Assembly: GCA_022747635.1 (NCBI GenBank)
Contig: JAKTNV010000009.1
Coordinates: forward strand, 99,501-163,500
Reading direction: 5' to 3'
DNA length: 64,000 nt
DNA from: Hetaerina americana
Taxonomy: Eukaryota > Arthropoda > Insecta > Odonata > Calopterygidae
The notes under the pieces were generated by a model, which saw only the letters and a list, made by a program, of their open reading frames with translations, was not told where the DNA came from and ran no database searches. The position numbers and the translations under genes were made by a program. Shown piece by piece: positions 39,801-51,800 of this stretch (position 1 is its first letter; each line of letters begins with the position of its first letter).

Positions 39801-42800
39801 TTCATGAGACAAAGGAAGACCTTAATGAAGAAAGTGGCTACTTCTCCGTGCAGAATATTGTGTCAGAGGTCCTCAGTTGCAAGTGCCTCACCAAAGGAGT
39901 GTATTTTCATCATGACAAAGCACTTCCACATGTCACATCAAACGACCACCCTACTCAATGAATTCGGCTGGGATATCACCCTCCTTACAGCCGGGACGTT
40001 GTCCCCAGCGACAACCACTTGTTTCCTGCTCTCAAAAAACACCTTGGAGGACAGAAGTTCAAGTCAGACTTGGAGGTGCAAGAAGCAGTCGTCAGTTGGC
40101 TTTGCGATGCAGTGGGAGAAAGGTGCAATGCCGGCATTAAAAAGCTGCTTACAAAGATGCAAAAAGTGATTGATCGCCAAGGCGACTATGTAGAAAAATA
40201 GCTAAATGCTCAGCCTTTCGTACAATGTACACAAAGTTGAGAATAAAATTAATTTTTCATGAAAAAAATTGGAGGCCTTACTTTTCAAATTGCCTTCGTA
40301 AATCCTGTTTTAAACCAGGTATGCAGAACAAATACATATATTCAGCCTTGCTTATACATATTTAAAATTATGCCGCAAGCACATAAATATTTTGTTTTGA
40401 TGTTTTTCATATGGTTATTAGTAATTTTATTTTGAAGAGCAACCACTTAAAGATTGAATCATGTGTGTATTCTATTTATTTAACATATATTAAATTTTAT
40501 TTTAACAAAATTTAATACTTACACCTTTAATGTAGAAACACAATGGCACAAAATGCCTCATCAAAGAAGAAATGTAGATAGTATAACGTGGATTATCTTA
40601 AGTACCGATTTATAGAGTCCCTTATAAACAAGCAGTGTGCTTACTATGCGAAAGGGTGTTTTCAAAAGAGGTGGTGAAACCTTCCACACTAATTGATTAT
40701 TTCAGGAAGGCACATCCTGACAAGACAGAAATACTTCAACATTTTCACCAACCCATCACCAAGGCCCTTCTGCCATACGTCTCCACAATCTCCGGAAAAA
40801 TCTCCCAAATATTAAGGAGATTTGACATCAAGACAATCCACAAACCACGAAATAAGTTAAGAGCACAGCTGGTCAAAGCTAAGGACCCCATCGGGCTGAA
40901 GACCCCAGGAGTGTACCAGATCCCCTGTGAGTGCGGTGAAGTCTACGCAGGTGAGACGAGCCGCACAATCGAAAAAAGGCTGAAAGAACATCAGAGGCAT
41001 CTCAGACTGGGGCAACTGGAGAAATCAGCAGTGGCGGGCCATTACTTTACCAAGGACCATAAGATAAGGTGGAAGGGGACCAAAATTATATGCTGATCCA
41101 ACGGACACTGGGACGGACTCACTAAGGAGGCCATCGAGACCCGCCTCCAAAAACATAATTTTAACAGTGACTCGGGCTTTTACCTGAGCAACACGTGGAA
41201 ACCGATCCTTAGAGTAATGGGTGAAACCAGGAACGACAGGCGGCCAATGGGAAGGCACCCTGATACGAAAAAGAACTCATCTTACCAGCAGTAAGTGAAG
41301 TCCTGAGTTTGACACCATATGCTAAAACAAACATTATTTCCCTAAGCAACACTTCAGTTCAATGACGAATAGATGAAATGGCAGAAAATGTAGAAGATAT
41401 ATTGTACAGCATCTTGAGAACAACAGAATTAGCATTTCAGTTTGACGAGTCAACTTTGCCAGGCAATGAATTGCCTGTGTTCCGGCTGACGGAAGCTTTC
41501 TTAAAGATGAAATTCTACCTGAAGAGTTGCTTGCAAGGCAATTAAAACCTGACACTAAAGAGGAGTCAATATTTAGTATCATAGAGCAGTTCTTTAGGGA
41601 TAAAAAAAATAAATAGGGAAAAAAATAAAAATAATTTCTAACGCAATTGCTCGATTGACTCTTTCAAGAGTTGTGTGATGAGAATGACAAAGATTTCAAC
41701 CATTTGCCACTACACATGGAAGTTCGTTGGCTATCAAAAGGTAATTGTAGAAGGCACTTCTATAATCTTTTTGACACTGTCGTGCTGTTTTTTAAGGGGA
41801 AAGATGCTTTTCTCAGCGATAACCTTGAAGAGATTAGGAGTGATGTAAATTTTAGTTGGAACTATTTGAGAAGTTCAATAAATTCAATTTACAATTGCAG
41901 GGAAATTATACTAACCTTACAAAGGCAAAATCTGTGGTGACTGTGTCTATTTCCAAGATGTTTTATTTCAGCACAACACAGGTCGCCGCGAGCTTAATCA
42001 CTTCATTCCCTGCTTAAGCTAGAATAACAAGCTGGTATGGGTGATGATGATTTGAGTCTTTCAAGACCATTTAGCCACCATGCTTAAAAATATGATGCAG
42101 CGATTGATGGAAATTCAACATTGTGGGATAAATCTGTTAGAAGATATTGAGGAATGTAAGGACAATGATGAGGACAGGGAAAATGGAGAATATTAAGCGA
42201 GAGATGGAAAGGGGAAATATAGATATTTTAGGTCTATGCGAGGTGAGATGAAAGGATTGCAGGGATTACTGGAGTGACAATTATAGAATTATATAGTGGC
42301 GGGGACGAGAGAAACAAGGGGTTGTCATCATATTGAATAAAGAGGTAGGAAGAAGCGTAGTCAACATAGAGCAGGTAACGGATAGATTATTACTAGTAGA
42401 GATAAAAGCAGAACCTACGAACTTGGTCATTGTTCAGTTACACATGCCACCAAGCAACCATTTGGAGGATGAGGTTTATAGGATATATGATCAGTTAAGA
42501 GGACATAATCGCATAAGTTCCTCCGAGGAAACATTTGATAGTGATGGGGGATTGGGATGCGACGGTGAGCGAAGGAAGAGATGGTGATGAGGTCGGGGAC
42601 TACGGCTTAGGCATGAGGAATGACCACGTCGAGAAAGCAATTGAGTTCTGCAGGAGACAGGGGTTACACATCACCAACACTTGGTTTAGACACCACAAAA
42701 GGCGCAGGTATACATGGAAAATGCCAGGTGACTCAGAAAGGTATCAGTTAGATTATATTCTGGTTAGACACAGGTTTAGGAAGTGTGATAAATTTTCACA

Positions 42801-45800
42801 TATTCCCAGGAGCAGGTGCGGACTCAGACCACAATTTAGTTGTTATGAAGTGAGGTGTTGGTTTCAAAAAGATAAGGCAGGGGCAGAGGGTTAGGAAATG
42901 AAATGCAGAAGCATTATATGGATTGACAAGGAAGGAGTACCAGCAGGCTGTAGAGAAAATTATGGATGATGGTAAAGCGCTGAGTTCTATCGAAGAAAAA
43001 TGGGGATGCATCAAGAAAGGGATATCGAAAGCTGCAAAAGAAACTATAGGAACCGTAAATGTGAAAAAGGACAAGTAAACCATGGATCATGGATGAGATG
43101 ATTACAAAGATGGATGAGAGCAGAAAATTGAAGAATGTAAACACAGAGTTAGGCAAAATGAATTTAAAAGAGTTAAATACTAAATTGAGATGGGCAACAA
43201 AGAAAGCAAAATAATCAAGGTGGAAGATGCAGTTTCAAAATATGGAATGTCTGCAGAGGAAGGCCGAAATTGGTGCGCTATACAACAAAGTTAAATAACT
43301 ATCGGGAAGTAAGAACAGAAGATCTGTGTTAACAGTTAGAGATAAGTTGGGCAAGATAATAGTGGGCACAAGAAAGATCCAAGAGAGATGGAAGGAATAA
43401 ATAGAAGAACTGTACGGTAGAAAACTTAGGCCAACAAAGATAGACATAGAAAAGGCAAATGTGGGAGGAAGAGGCTATACATGGGCTGATTCGTAGTATG
43501 TATGAGGAAGGAATCTGGCCGAAAGACTTGAGATCAGTTTTAGTTCCCATTCTGAAAAAGGTAAAGGCTACATCATGTGAGGACTTTAGGACAATATGTT
43601 TGATATCCCACACAGCTAAAGTTGTTCTTAGGATCGTAAACAAAAGGATAGAGAGTAGGGCAAATGATTACTTAGGGGATGATCAGTTTGGGTTTAGGAA
43701 GGGGAGAGGTACGCGTGATGCCATTGCAGTAATGAGATTATTAATCAAGAGGAATTTAAAACACAACCAGGAGGTATTTGCCTGATTCGTAGATTTCGAA
43801 AAAGCGTTTGATAGAGTGAATTGGGAAAAACTAATGAGTATATTGCAGAAATTAGGAATAGGTTGGAGGGAAAGAATGCTAATCCGTAACCTGTACATGT
43901 CTCAGACTGCTCAGGTGCGGGTGGGGAGCTTTAGTTTGTCAGTCAGCCAAGGGGTTGCAAGCATTGCTGAGTGAATTGGAAATTCAGTGCGAAAGGTATC
44001 GGATGAGAATCAATATTAATAAAACAAAGGTTACGCGATTTTCTAGAAAAAAAAAAGGCTAAGCTATCCATTAAAATGAGGGAGGGAGGGAACTAGAGCA
44101 GGTAGAACAGTTTACGCATCTCGGAAGTGTTTTGGACCAACGCAGTCAAAGTGGTAGGGACGTAAGGAGAAGAATTGTGCTGGGCAAAGAGGCTTTCACA
44201 AGGAGGAGGGAGTTGATGAGAGGGACTTTGAGTAAGGATGTTAAGAAAAGACTCGTAAATACTTTGATATGGAGCGTAGCTATGTACCGCGCGGAAACGT
44301 GGTCATCGAAGTTAGAGGATAGACGTAGACTGGAGGCTTTTGAAATGTGGGTGTGGAGAAGGATGGAGAAGGTGAAATGGACAGAGAAGAAAACAAACGA
44401 GGAAGTACTTGGTATGGTGGGTGAAAAGAGGGGTTTGCTGGGAGAAATCCTATGGAGCCAGGAAAAGAGAATGAAGGGGGTATTGACCGGCAGCGGGATG
44501 TTGAAGACTGTAATTGAGGGGAGATTGTTAGGCAAACGAGGAAAGGGAAGGAACAGGATAGGGATTTTGGGCCGGATGAAGGGAGGAAGGAAGTACTCAG
44601 AGCTGAAGAGGGACCTGATGTAGAGTAGGATGTTGTGTTTTGCTAGGGGTCACAAATTATTTAATTAGTTATTATGTCTATATAAAAGCCTACCTTAGCC
44701 GGTATATTACCTAATAATAATAATAATAGATATTGAGGAAGTTGGAGTATTAGCGTAAGAATTAATTGCACTACAAAATGACATCGAATTGAAACCAGAG
44801 TTTAAGATAAATTATTAAGAGTTTTGGTTACAGAAGGAGGTTTCCGACAGTTTTCCTGCATCATGGAAGTTGGTTAAACTCCTTCCATTTCCAATTTCAT
44901 ATTCGGTGTAACTTGGTTTTAGTGCAGTCATTCAGCTTATTTTCAAGGAGAGAAACATACTTCAGGTTTGTAAATGCCGTGATTTAAGATTCCTGCAAAG
45001 TGACATTAAACCGGACCTAGGAAAATGGCCTCAGGTCATTAATCTCATTCAAATTTTATTTGATGGAAATATGTCATTGAATTAGGCAATAGAATCTCCT
45101 TAAATGACTTCTAGACCATGAGAAACTATAATCAGAAGTCACTTAAATGTTGAACTAATTTTAACAAAACATGATTGGTTATTCTATTTTTATAAATTGA
45201 AAATGTTCATGCTATATAATTGCTTAATTTAAGTAAAAAAATGACATTTCATGTATTTATGATTTATTATTTCATGTATTTCAAAAATACTTGAAAAATT
45301 GATGGAAGAAAGACAATTAAAATTCTTCATAAACAATAAAATTCTTTCTCAGTTGCAGCATGGTTTCACAAAAAATAAAATTGTAGAACTGCATGCAGTA
45401 ATTATGCAACTAAAATTACCCAAGCTCTAAGTGATAAAAAGCATTATTTTTATTTTACACAATTACGTTGCAATTAGGCAAATTTCCTGGTGGCAACGGT
45501 CAGGTTAGGTCAAAGATAACTACTAACAACGAAAATTACATATGATTAGTATGTTACAAGGGGAAATATGGATCTATCAAAAGCCTCCAATTCTGTAAAA
45601 TCTAGCATTCTTTTAACTAAACTAGGACATTATGGTATCAGGGGAGTAGCTCATCTCTGCCTTACATCTTTTTTGGAAAATAGGAAACAGTATGTAGAAA
45701 TTGTCGGAAAAATGGTGCTACCTACAAATCAACAATGAAAACTACTAAATATGGTGTTCCACAAGGTTCTGTATTAGGTCCTTTACTTTTCCTGGTGTAT

Positions 45801-48800
45801 ATGAATGACATTGAAAAAGTCATAGTCTCTCCAGAGAATAATAAAATGGTGCTCTATGCAGATGACATAAGTCTAATAGCAGGTCATACTAAATCAGCTC
45901 AATTAGAAATAGATATGTATGCTATGGCGAATTCAGTCGCTCAATGTCTGAATGTCAATAATTTACAACTAAAAGCAAGAAAAACAGTTACTTGGTATTT
46001 CGTAATAGAGACCTTCAGTTAAATATTTCCATAGAAATAGGAAACCAATTGATATCCGAGTTAGAACATACCACCTTATTGGGCTTAGAAATAGACAATA
46101 AGTTAAGCTGGAGGTTTCAAATGGAAAAATGTAGTAAAAAATTATATTCAGCCCTATTCCTTTGAAAAAATCTTGCCAACTATTGTAATGCAGAAATATT
46201 AATCCCAGTATACCATGGTATATTTGAGTCCATAGCTTGATATGGCATCGTCTGCTGGGGGAGCTCAGCACATGGAAACATCAATAGAATACTCACACTT
46301 CAAAAACGGGCATTAAGGGTTATATTTAAACTAAATGCAAGAAAATCCTGCAGGGAGTACTTCAAATGTCACAAAATCATGACCATTCCCTGCATCTAAA
46401 TGTATAATGTGATTTTGTATGCCTGCACCAAAACCCCTTCACTGGTCAGAAATAGGGGTGCTCACAAGTACGACACCAGGGGTAAGGATAATCTTCATAA
46501 TGGCTATTGCAGAGTAGCAGCACTACAAAAAACGCCAGAAGTTTCAGGAAGACTGGTGTTTAATCGACTTCCTGAAGAGTTAAAACATATACTCCCCAAG
46601 AAAATAAAATTCAAAAAATGTTGAAAAATTTCTTTATAAATAATGTTGTTTATAGCGTCCTAGAGTAAATAGAAAGAGCCAACGTAGGGAATTCTGTTTT
46701 TAAAATCTTTAATACTCATATAATTCATGTACATTATTATTTCTATGAATTTATATGCATGTTAATGCACCCATAAATGTAACTGAATCTTAACGAAGCC
46801 CATATAATTATGTATTGTTCTATGGCAAATAAATCTATCTATCCATCTACATGTGAACTTCAAAAAAAGCTTTATTAAAAATATTTATTTGGATAATTTA
46901 CTTCTGTGTAAAAAGTATACTCTCGCCTAAGTTCCTTTTACATTGTGTAATAATTCTTTTGCATACATGTGGCATGAAAACTATGCATCTATTGGATTGT
47001 AAATAAACTTGATTAGTCATCATTTTTAACTTAACTATTTGAATGTTCCTTATTTCGTCATTATGTTTTATGATTTAGATTATCATTTTAAAGCTATTGA
47101 TCAGGGGGCATAGAGCATACGTTCAAGGATCCAATGCTCGAAAAAGTTTGCGAAACACTGATTTAAAGCCTCCGCAATCTCAGAGTGTAAGAGGATGCCT
47201 TGATAGCTTAACTGGTTAAAGCACTCGGTCAAACATCAAGGGATCCGGGTTCGAATCTCGTCAAGGCGAATGATTTTCACACTCTGAAATTGTTGCTACA
47301 ATAAGTCATTCTTCAATTTAAATGCCGTCTGCCTGCCATCACTCTGCTCAATATACCAAACCTTTCTTCCATTTACCTCAGCAAACATTCTCGCCTCTAT
47401 CAACATTCCTGCAAGTTCAAAAGCCTATTCTGACCCTCACTAACACCAAGAGGACACTACTTACAGCTGGCTTTTCTGCAGCGGGTTGAGGTATGAGTTG
47501 AGGAGGGTGTTCAGTTCAGTCACATGCACTCTCTCTGACTCCACCATGTCAGCAAGGACGACATGGCGATAAGCCCTCTGAGCTGCCACCCCTTGCATTG
47601 GCGATCCTGGAGAAATGGGTGAAGCTCCTCCTTTGGCACCCGGCAAGTGAGGAACATCACCTATTTTCAAGAAATGAAATATCATTTAAAGTAATCTCAC
47701 CGATTCTAGATTCAGTCGACCCACAGATTTTCAGCTTTTGGTTTCGAGTCTATCCTATAACTAATTCCATTACATCTACATGAACAATGGACAGCAATGA
47801 GATAGGGTTCTTAGCTATGGGTAGCTAAGTTGTTCTTAGCTTAGGGCGGGGCCTTCCAGCTTTGATTATCATTTATGACAAAGACATTACCTGAACTGAC
47901 AACTGCAACAACTTATCTTCTCTGGAGCATGAATCAAAACATTCATTTATTACATAAATAAATGTTTTTCCATAGTCATAGTACATCACATGTCAGGGAT
48001 GACTTACCGTTGTTAACTGCAGTGTTGGAAAAGAGGGCAACAAAATGGTGAAAGATAAAAAGAAAGAAAGTTAAGACAGATGGTACCAAAATGAATACGT
48101 ATACTAGCCACAATATTGACACTTCTATGAAAAGGGAGGAATCTGTGTATGAGTGCATGGAATTGTATTCACATAAAACAAAGAGAAACTATGTGATACA
48201 GATAAAAGACCAGAGAGTTTGAATATAGAAAGGACATACCTGGATTATGATAGCTTACAACCAGGAAAACTCAACTGAGAGACAGAAAAAGCATTTAAAG
48301 AATTGAAATCTAAAAAGGCTGTATCATCCCTCAAAAGGCACTCAAGAGTTTACGAAAACAGGGAAGAAAGCCTCGTTAGATCAGTATTGATGTCATCCCG
48401 TAAGAGGGAAAAGCAGGAATAATAATCTTAATCTTCCCTTAAATGAAGAACACAATGTACATTTCCACTGTTCTTTATTTACGTACAACTGATTTCAACA
48501 CTTATGCATCAGGTACAAATTAATCAAGTCGCAGACCATTTATATACAATTCATGAGGGAGAGGAAGGGTGGGTGAGAGAGGAAGGGAAAGAGGGGGAAA
48601 AAGTGGGGTTTGTGACCGGCGTTGATGGGGAGGGGGGAGAGGGGTGTTAAGCGTCAGGTTAGGTGACTGGTGGGTTCACAGTGGGGGGGGGGTCTTTCTG
48701 TGAAGGAAAGGGGTACTTCCAAGATTTGGGAGATGTATTAAAACAATAAATCATAGACCAAATGACCCGTTTTTAAATTCTTCCTGATTTCCAGCTTTTC

Positions 48801-51800
48801 CCACTTGTCCATCCTCATTCCTTTCTCCATCTGGTGGAGTGATTTCAACACGGAACTCATACACCAGATGTAAAAAGGAATGTTCAAAGAAAATTTTCAA
48901 GGTAAGGTTTTCAAGAATATGACACCAGCATATCCAGGGTTCTTAGCAAACATGGATGAGTTTTGGGCAGTTATTCTATAGACGTCACAACCTCTTGTGC
49001 CATACCTATGTACATCAGCATTGGTTTTCAGAGTGAACATGGCTTGGTTTTTCTGCACCAAGATTATAGCATGGAATATATACAAACAGGATCGAGTAAG
49101 AATGTTTAATCTTTTGAAGTAAGGTCTACAACTGCTTGCCCTTGGAAATTTTCCCAGGATTCTTACTGCCAACTTCTGTAACCTAAAGAGGTGCATGGAA
49201 TGGCACGATTGCCCACACACAGCAATGCCATATTTCAGTTTACTGTGAATAAATACATAATAGACTGAGAGAGCAGTATCCTGTGGCAACAATAGAGCAT
49301 AGTTGATCAACATGAGCTTCCCAGGATAGGGACTCATGAATATGTAACCCTAGAAACTTTGTTACAGTAGAGTCCTTAATACACGGCCCATTTATCCTCA
49401 AAAGAAGGGGAGGCTGTCATTTTCCTTTGGTGGGAATGTAATTGAATAAATGCCGTTTTCTCATTGTTAATACAAACAAAGTAGTCTTCACACCATTTAC
49501 TTGTAGGGTCAATATTTCTCTTGACTATGAAAGAGTTTAAATCTTTGGAGGAGGTTAGGTGAGTTGTATCAACTGCATGCATATGCATTGACCCATTGAC
49601 AAAATAATTAGGGAGGTTGCAGGTATGTAAAAGGATAAGTAGGAGACCCAGTATAGATCCTTGAGGAACACCTCTCTCGATCACCAAGGGTTTAGAGTTA
49701 GTGAATGATTTTGATTTGGCTGAGTAAAATTTAACCAATTGTGATCTTCCTGTTAAAAAAGATTTTACCCTTTGGTTGGCTATCCCAGAGATGTAATTTC
49801 TCTCAGTTATACTGCATGAGCAACTGAGTCAAAAGCCTTTTTTAAGTCATACAAAACACCAATTACATTTTTCTTTTTGTGAAGTTCAAGTAGGATATCA
49901 TGAATGAATTTATTTATAGCAGTTTCAGTTTACTTTTATTCATGAAACCAAATTGAGAATCAGAGAGGATATTGAATTTACTTAAGAAGCACAGCAATAA
50001 ATTATTTCTTACTTGTTCAAGTAACTTGCAGAAAACATACAGGATAGAAATAGGTCTAGTTATTCATATTTCATTTTGGCCGCTTTTTGTCAATTGGTCA
50101 ATATGCCTGAGGATAGAGATTCATCGACTTTATGTGCAACGACATGGATTACTGAAGGATTTACCATTCCTTTGAATATAGGGGATGGTAGATCATCATA
50201 TCCAGCTGAGTATTTCTTATTTAATTTTTAATAACACCGCTAATTTCTTTGTCATCAGCAGGATGAAGGATCTCAGGTTTTCCCGGCATATGGTATTCAA
50301 GAAGTTCTCTCGGGTTTCCCACTGGGTCAGGTTGCAGTACACCGACGTTTCGATGGCAGAGTCAGCCATCGAAACGTCGGTGTACTGCAACCTGACCCAG
50401 TGGGAAACCCGAGAGAACTTCTTGGGGGATGAAGGAAGATTGTAGGAGCAAGGTGGGGCATACCCAGTAATAGTGTATTAGAACTTAGTTGGTGACTTGC
50501 GCTATTAAGCAGTATTGAATTGATTTAATTGAGAAAATTTTCATCGAGTAGGCTGACAATATTTTATTGGTTGGAAACAAGAACATTATTATGAGAAAAA
50601 GCATTTATACTTGACATCTGAAATTATGACAACTGAGTAGTCTTTTAAATGAGATTCCAGGCAGATTTACTATGATTGTTAGAGGATTTTAAGATGTGTA
50701 TGTAGTAGTTTCTTTTGGTCTTTGTCACCAAATTATTGTGTTCCTTCTTAATGGACCAATGGTATGCCCTCATTGGCAGAGAATCATTTGATTTCAGATT
50801 ATGGAAAACCTATTTTAGAATAGCAGAAAAAGCCTTAATTTCTTCAGGTACCCATTTGTATTTTATTTTATAGAGAACTGGAGCGTTTAATGACATTAAA
50901 GGTAAACATTCATTGAAACAATGAAAGAATGTGTCATGGAAGTTGTTGAATTTAGGATCAAATTAGTAGCAATAAAGAAGGGAATGGACAAGAAGTTTGA
51001 TTTTAACTCATCAAAGGTTCATCAGCAAAAGGATGCAAGAGAGAGAAAACGATTACCTAGGAGAAGATCAGTTTACATTTAGGAAGAGGATATGGACAAC
51101 ATTAGGGCATGCCATTAAAATAATGAGGTCACCAGTAGAGTAAAATGTAGAATCAATCAGGATGTATTTGTTAGCTTTGTGTATTTTAAGAAGTGTTTCA
51201 GCAGAGTTAAGTGGGCACATAAATGAACATTTTGCAGAACATTTGAGTGCATTCGAAAAAAAGATTACTAGTCATCCAAGACATGACTTTAATATGAATG
51301 TTATAGGATTACAATATGGATGTTTTTCCACTTCAACAAGATCAACGCTACTCCGTTTCCGTAAAATATAAAGTGTACATAAAGCCACCATTAGTTATTC
51401 TGCAATCTAATAGAACATGTATGCTATTAGGGAGTATTTAAAGAAAAAGTGATATATGCCTATCATAATGTGTCCACTTTATGTTTCCATGAACAAGACA
51501 TTATTTTTAAGTGGGACAAAAGGACTTCCTTTCGCCGGCTTCTCCAGAATTTCACCTAGCAGTCGTTCAAGTTCGGTAAGAGAAACTTTAAGTGACACCT
51601 AAAATGCCAGAGGGATGAGGTCACGGTGGGCACATAATAGTCACAGGTCAAGCAAGAATGCAATCTAGACAATACAAGAATAAGACAGTGAAAGCAGGCT
51701 GATGTGTAAGGTTCCTCTTCAGGAGAGATGTTCCTCATTATACCATTAACAAATTCCATAAAATATGCATCATCTCTCTAGCAAAATAATCTCCCCAAGT

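Larger units (their letters stand above)
37070..40298. mobile_element. Rearranged mariner with 3' ends at both sides, carrying a piggyBac inside
   Basis: The outer ends, cgggggcgatttgaaaagta at 37070 and (reverse) cgaaggcaatttgaaaagta at 40298, are flanked by TA (37068-37069 and 40299-40300). The left arm (37070-37228 plus 39546-39602) is the reverse complement of the transposase 3' end: it reads KKLLTRMQKVINLQGNYVEK on the minus strand. The right arm (39603-40298) is a forward partial copy ending KKLLTKMQKVIDRQGDYVEK. So two mariner 3' ends face outward. The left arm is split by the piggyBac at 37233-39541. Confidence 0.85.

Noticed and set aside
47197..47268. A functional tRNA gene
   Set aside because: The acceptor and D stems are good, but the anticodon loop lacks T33, the T stem is imperfect, and the unit is framed by an inverted repeat. 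Better described as a tRNA-derived repeat.
48630..48700. G-quadruplex regulatory element
   Set aside because: The G-rich tract is real, but it lies in transposon-derived intron sequence far from the promoter, with no evidence of function.
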